A stretch of DNA of 5,806 nucleotides, from NCBI GenBank assembly GCA_017613475.1, contig JAGADT010000181.1, positions 1 through 5,806 on the forward strand, in the 5' to 3' direction. A program made the position numbers and the translations under genes. A model generated the notes under the pieces. That model worked only from the letters and a program-made list of their open reading frames with translations. It had not been told where the DNA came from and did no database searches. Positions within the stretch are counted from its first letter, which is position 1. Each line of letters starts with the position of its first letter. Source of the DNA: Desulfovibrionaceae bacterium. Its GTDB lineage: Bacteria > Desulfobacterota > Desulfovibrionia > Desulfovibrionales > Desulfovibrionaceae. Below, piece after piece: positions 5,025-5,806 of this stretch.

Positions 5025-5806
5025 TTACCTCCTCACGCTGGCCAGACGGTCTTCGATGCTGCGCTGCCCCCTGCCGGGAATGGGGCGATGGGATACGGGC
5101 CTGTTGCTTGCGGCGGGTTTTTCCGCCTCAAGGGGCCGCAGGTGTCGCACGTTCAAGATGAACGCCAGCGCCAATGCCATTGTCTCGCAATCCCAGAAAT
5201 GGTTGGGCTTGCCATGCGGGTTGACCCACGCCTGCTTTTCGTCATCCCAAGCTTCGGCGCACATCTCTTTGGCGTATTGCACCAAAATGCCGCCGCTGCC
5301 GTCATGGAGATGAAACGCCCCCGGGTCTTGGGGCGCGATGGCAAGCTTGTGGGAAAGGTCGGACTTGAAAAATGTGGTGTCGCAACGCCACAGGTTGAGG
5401 CCGCCGGGAATGCGCACCTTGTGGCCCTTGCTGTCGGGGAAATACTCCAGGGCCGTTGGCGAAAAGGGTTGCGACATGGAGCGCACACCCTGCCAGGGGA
5501 ACACTCGGCCCCGGTGCCGTATCGCCCAGCCGTACACTTCCTTGGTGCGGCTGCCCATGGCGTCAATCATGCAGGCGCGGACGCGGAATTCACGCCCGTC
5601 CGCATCCCGGTAGACAGAATTCCACAGGATGTCGTTCAAGGCCGAGAATGACGGCGCTGCCCCGGCCTGCACAAGCCAGGATTCCTCATCCTCGCCGTAG
5701 CCGAACGCCCGGATGACATACCTGAAGTATCCCTTTTCAGCGCTTCCGCCCTGGGTGTCCACGCCGTCCAAGACGGCGGCAACGCGAGGCTTGCCGTCCA
5801 CCGGCC
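5025..5806 (-). CDS. Phage terminase large subunit, GpA family, C-terminal nuclease part (5' end beyond window)
   Basis: The frame is open from the right edge (5806) to a TAA at 5025-5027; the ATPase half lies outside the window, and the GTG at 5801 is only an internal Val codon. The visible 260 residues are the C-terminal nuclease domain that cuts concatemeric DNA at packaging start and end. Numbering from that GTG-coded residue, conserved acidic positions are Asp15 in LDGVDTQ, Asp80 in RACMIDAMGSRTKEVY and Asp204 in NHFWDCETMALALAF, the three-acid pattern of GpA nucleases. GYGEDEESWLV (34-44) and YFPDSKGHKVRIPGG are also family-like. The C terminus beyond about residue 215 is a basic, Pro/Arg-rich tail, where portal-docking regions usually sit. 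Family call is firm. Confidence 0.93.
   Translation of the reverse strand, partial: PVDGKPRVAAVLDGVDTQGGSAEKGYFRYVIRAFGYGEDEESWLVQAGAAPSFSALNDILWNSVYRDADGREFRVRACMIDAMGSRTKEVYGWAIRHRGRVFPWQGVRSMSQPFSPTALEYFPDSKGHKVRIPGGLNLWRCDTTFFKSDLSHKLAIAPQDPGAFHLHDGSGGILVQYAKEMCAEAWDDEKQAWVNPHGKPNHFWDCETMALALAFILNVRHLRPLEAEKPAASNRPVSHRPIPGRGQRSIEDRLASVRR

Noticed and set aside
4804..5313. Plus-strand open frame of 169 codons
   Set aside because: It begins inside the IS end and runs antisense through the HTH and terminase genes; no motif, low-quality composition.

Overview
The window is a stretch of the late (head-morphogenesis) operon of a lambda-like tailed prophage, read on the minus strand, into which a complete-looking IS3-family insertion sequence has landed on the plus strand. 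The phage DNA is GC-rich; the insertion is visibly more AT-rich. Gene order and protein style resemble prophages of sulfate-reducing Desulfovibrio/Bilophila-type bacteria, but that placement rests on general resemblance and was not searched.

Reading the minus strand from the right edge: the C-terminal part of a GpA-type terminase large subunit (5806-5025, cut by the window edge); a 68-residue excisionase-like helix-turn-helix protein (5022-4816); the IS element (3058-4813, opposite orientation); an unrecognised protein of about 158 residues whose upstream region was replaced by the IS end (3047-2571); a small gpW/DUF6148-like head-tail joining protein (2487-2266); a lambda-type portal protein (2269-623); and an S49 (SppA/ClpP-fold) prohead protease (642 to the left edge, incomplete). 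This parallels lambda A-W-B-C, with two extra small genes between A and W. The operon is tight: an AGGAGG at the terminase 3' end serves the HTH gene, gpW and portal overlap by 4 nt (ATGA), and portal and protease overlap by about 20 nt.

The IS carries orfA (HTH plus leucine zipper) and orfB (DDE integrase core, D151/D213/E249 with 35 residues between the last two), joined by a textbook -1 frameshift cassette: AGGAGG, 10 nt, then A_AAA_AAA. The left end has three copies of a 17-bp transposase-site-like repeat at 32-33 bp spacing. The 193 nt between orfB and the right end fold, by eye, into three long stems with alternative half-arms, a structured tail not expected of a minimal IS3 element.

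The late genes and the insertion oppose each other in direction. The IS therefore probably separates terminase and HTH from gpW, portal and protease transcriptionally, although it lies between genes and breaks no clear reading frame. Joining the two flanks directly recreates a plausible ribosome-binding site (GAAGG, 9 nt, GTG) and no target-site duplication is visible. No RNA gene, CRISPR array or tRNA was seen. No new defence or other multi-gene system is evident; the most unusual items are the structured IS tail and the short repeat/hairpin leader before gpW.
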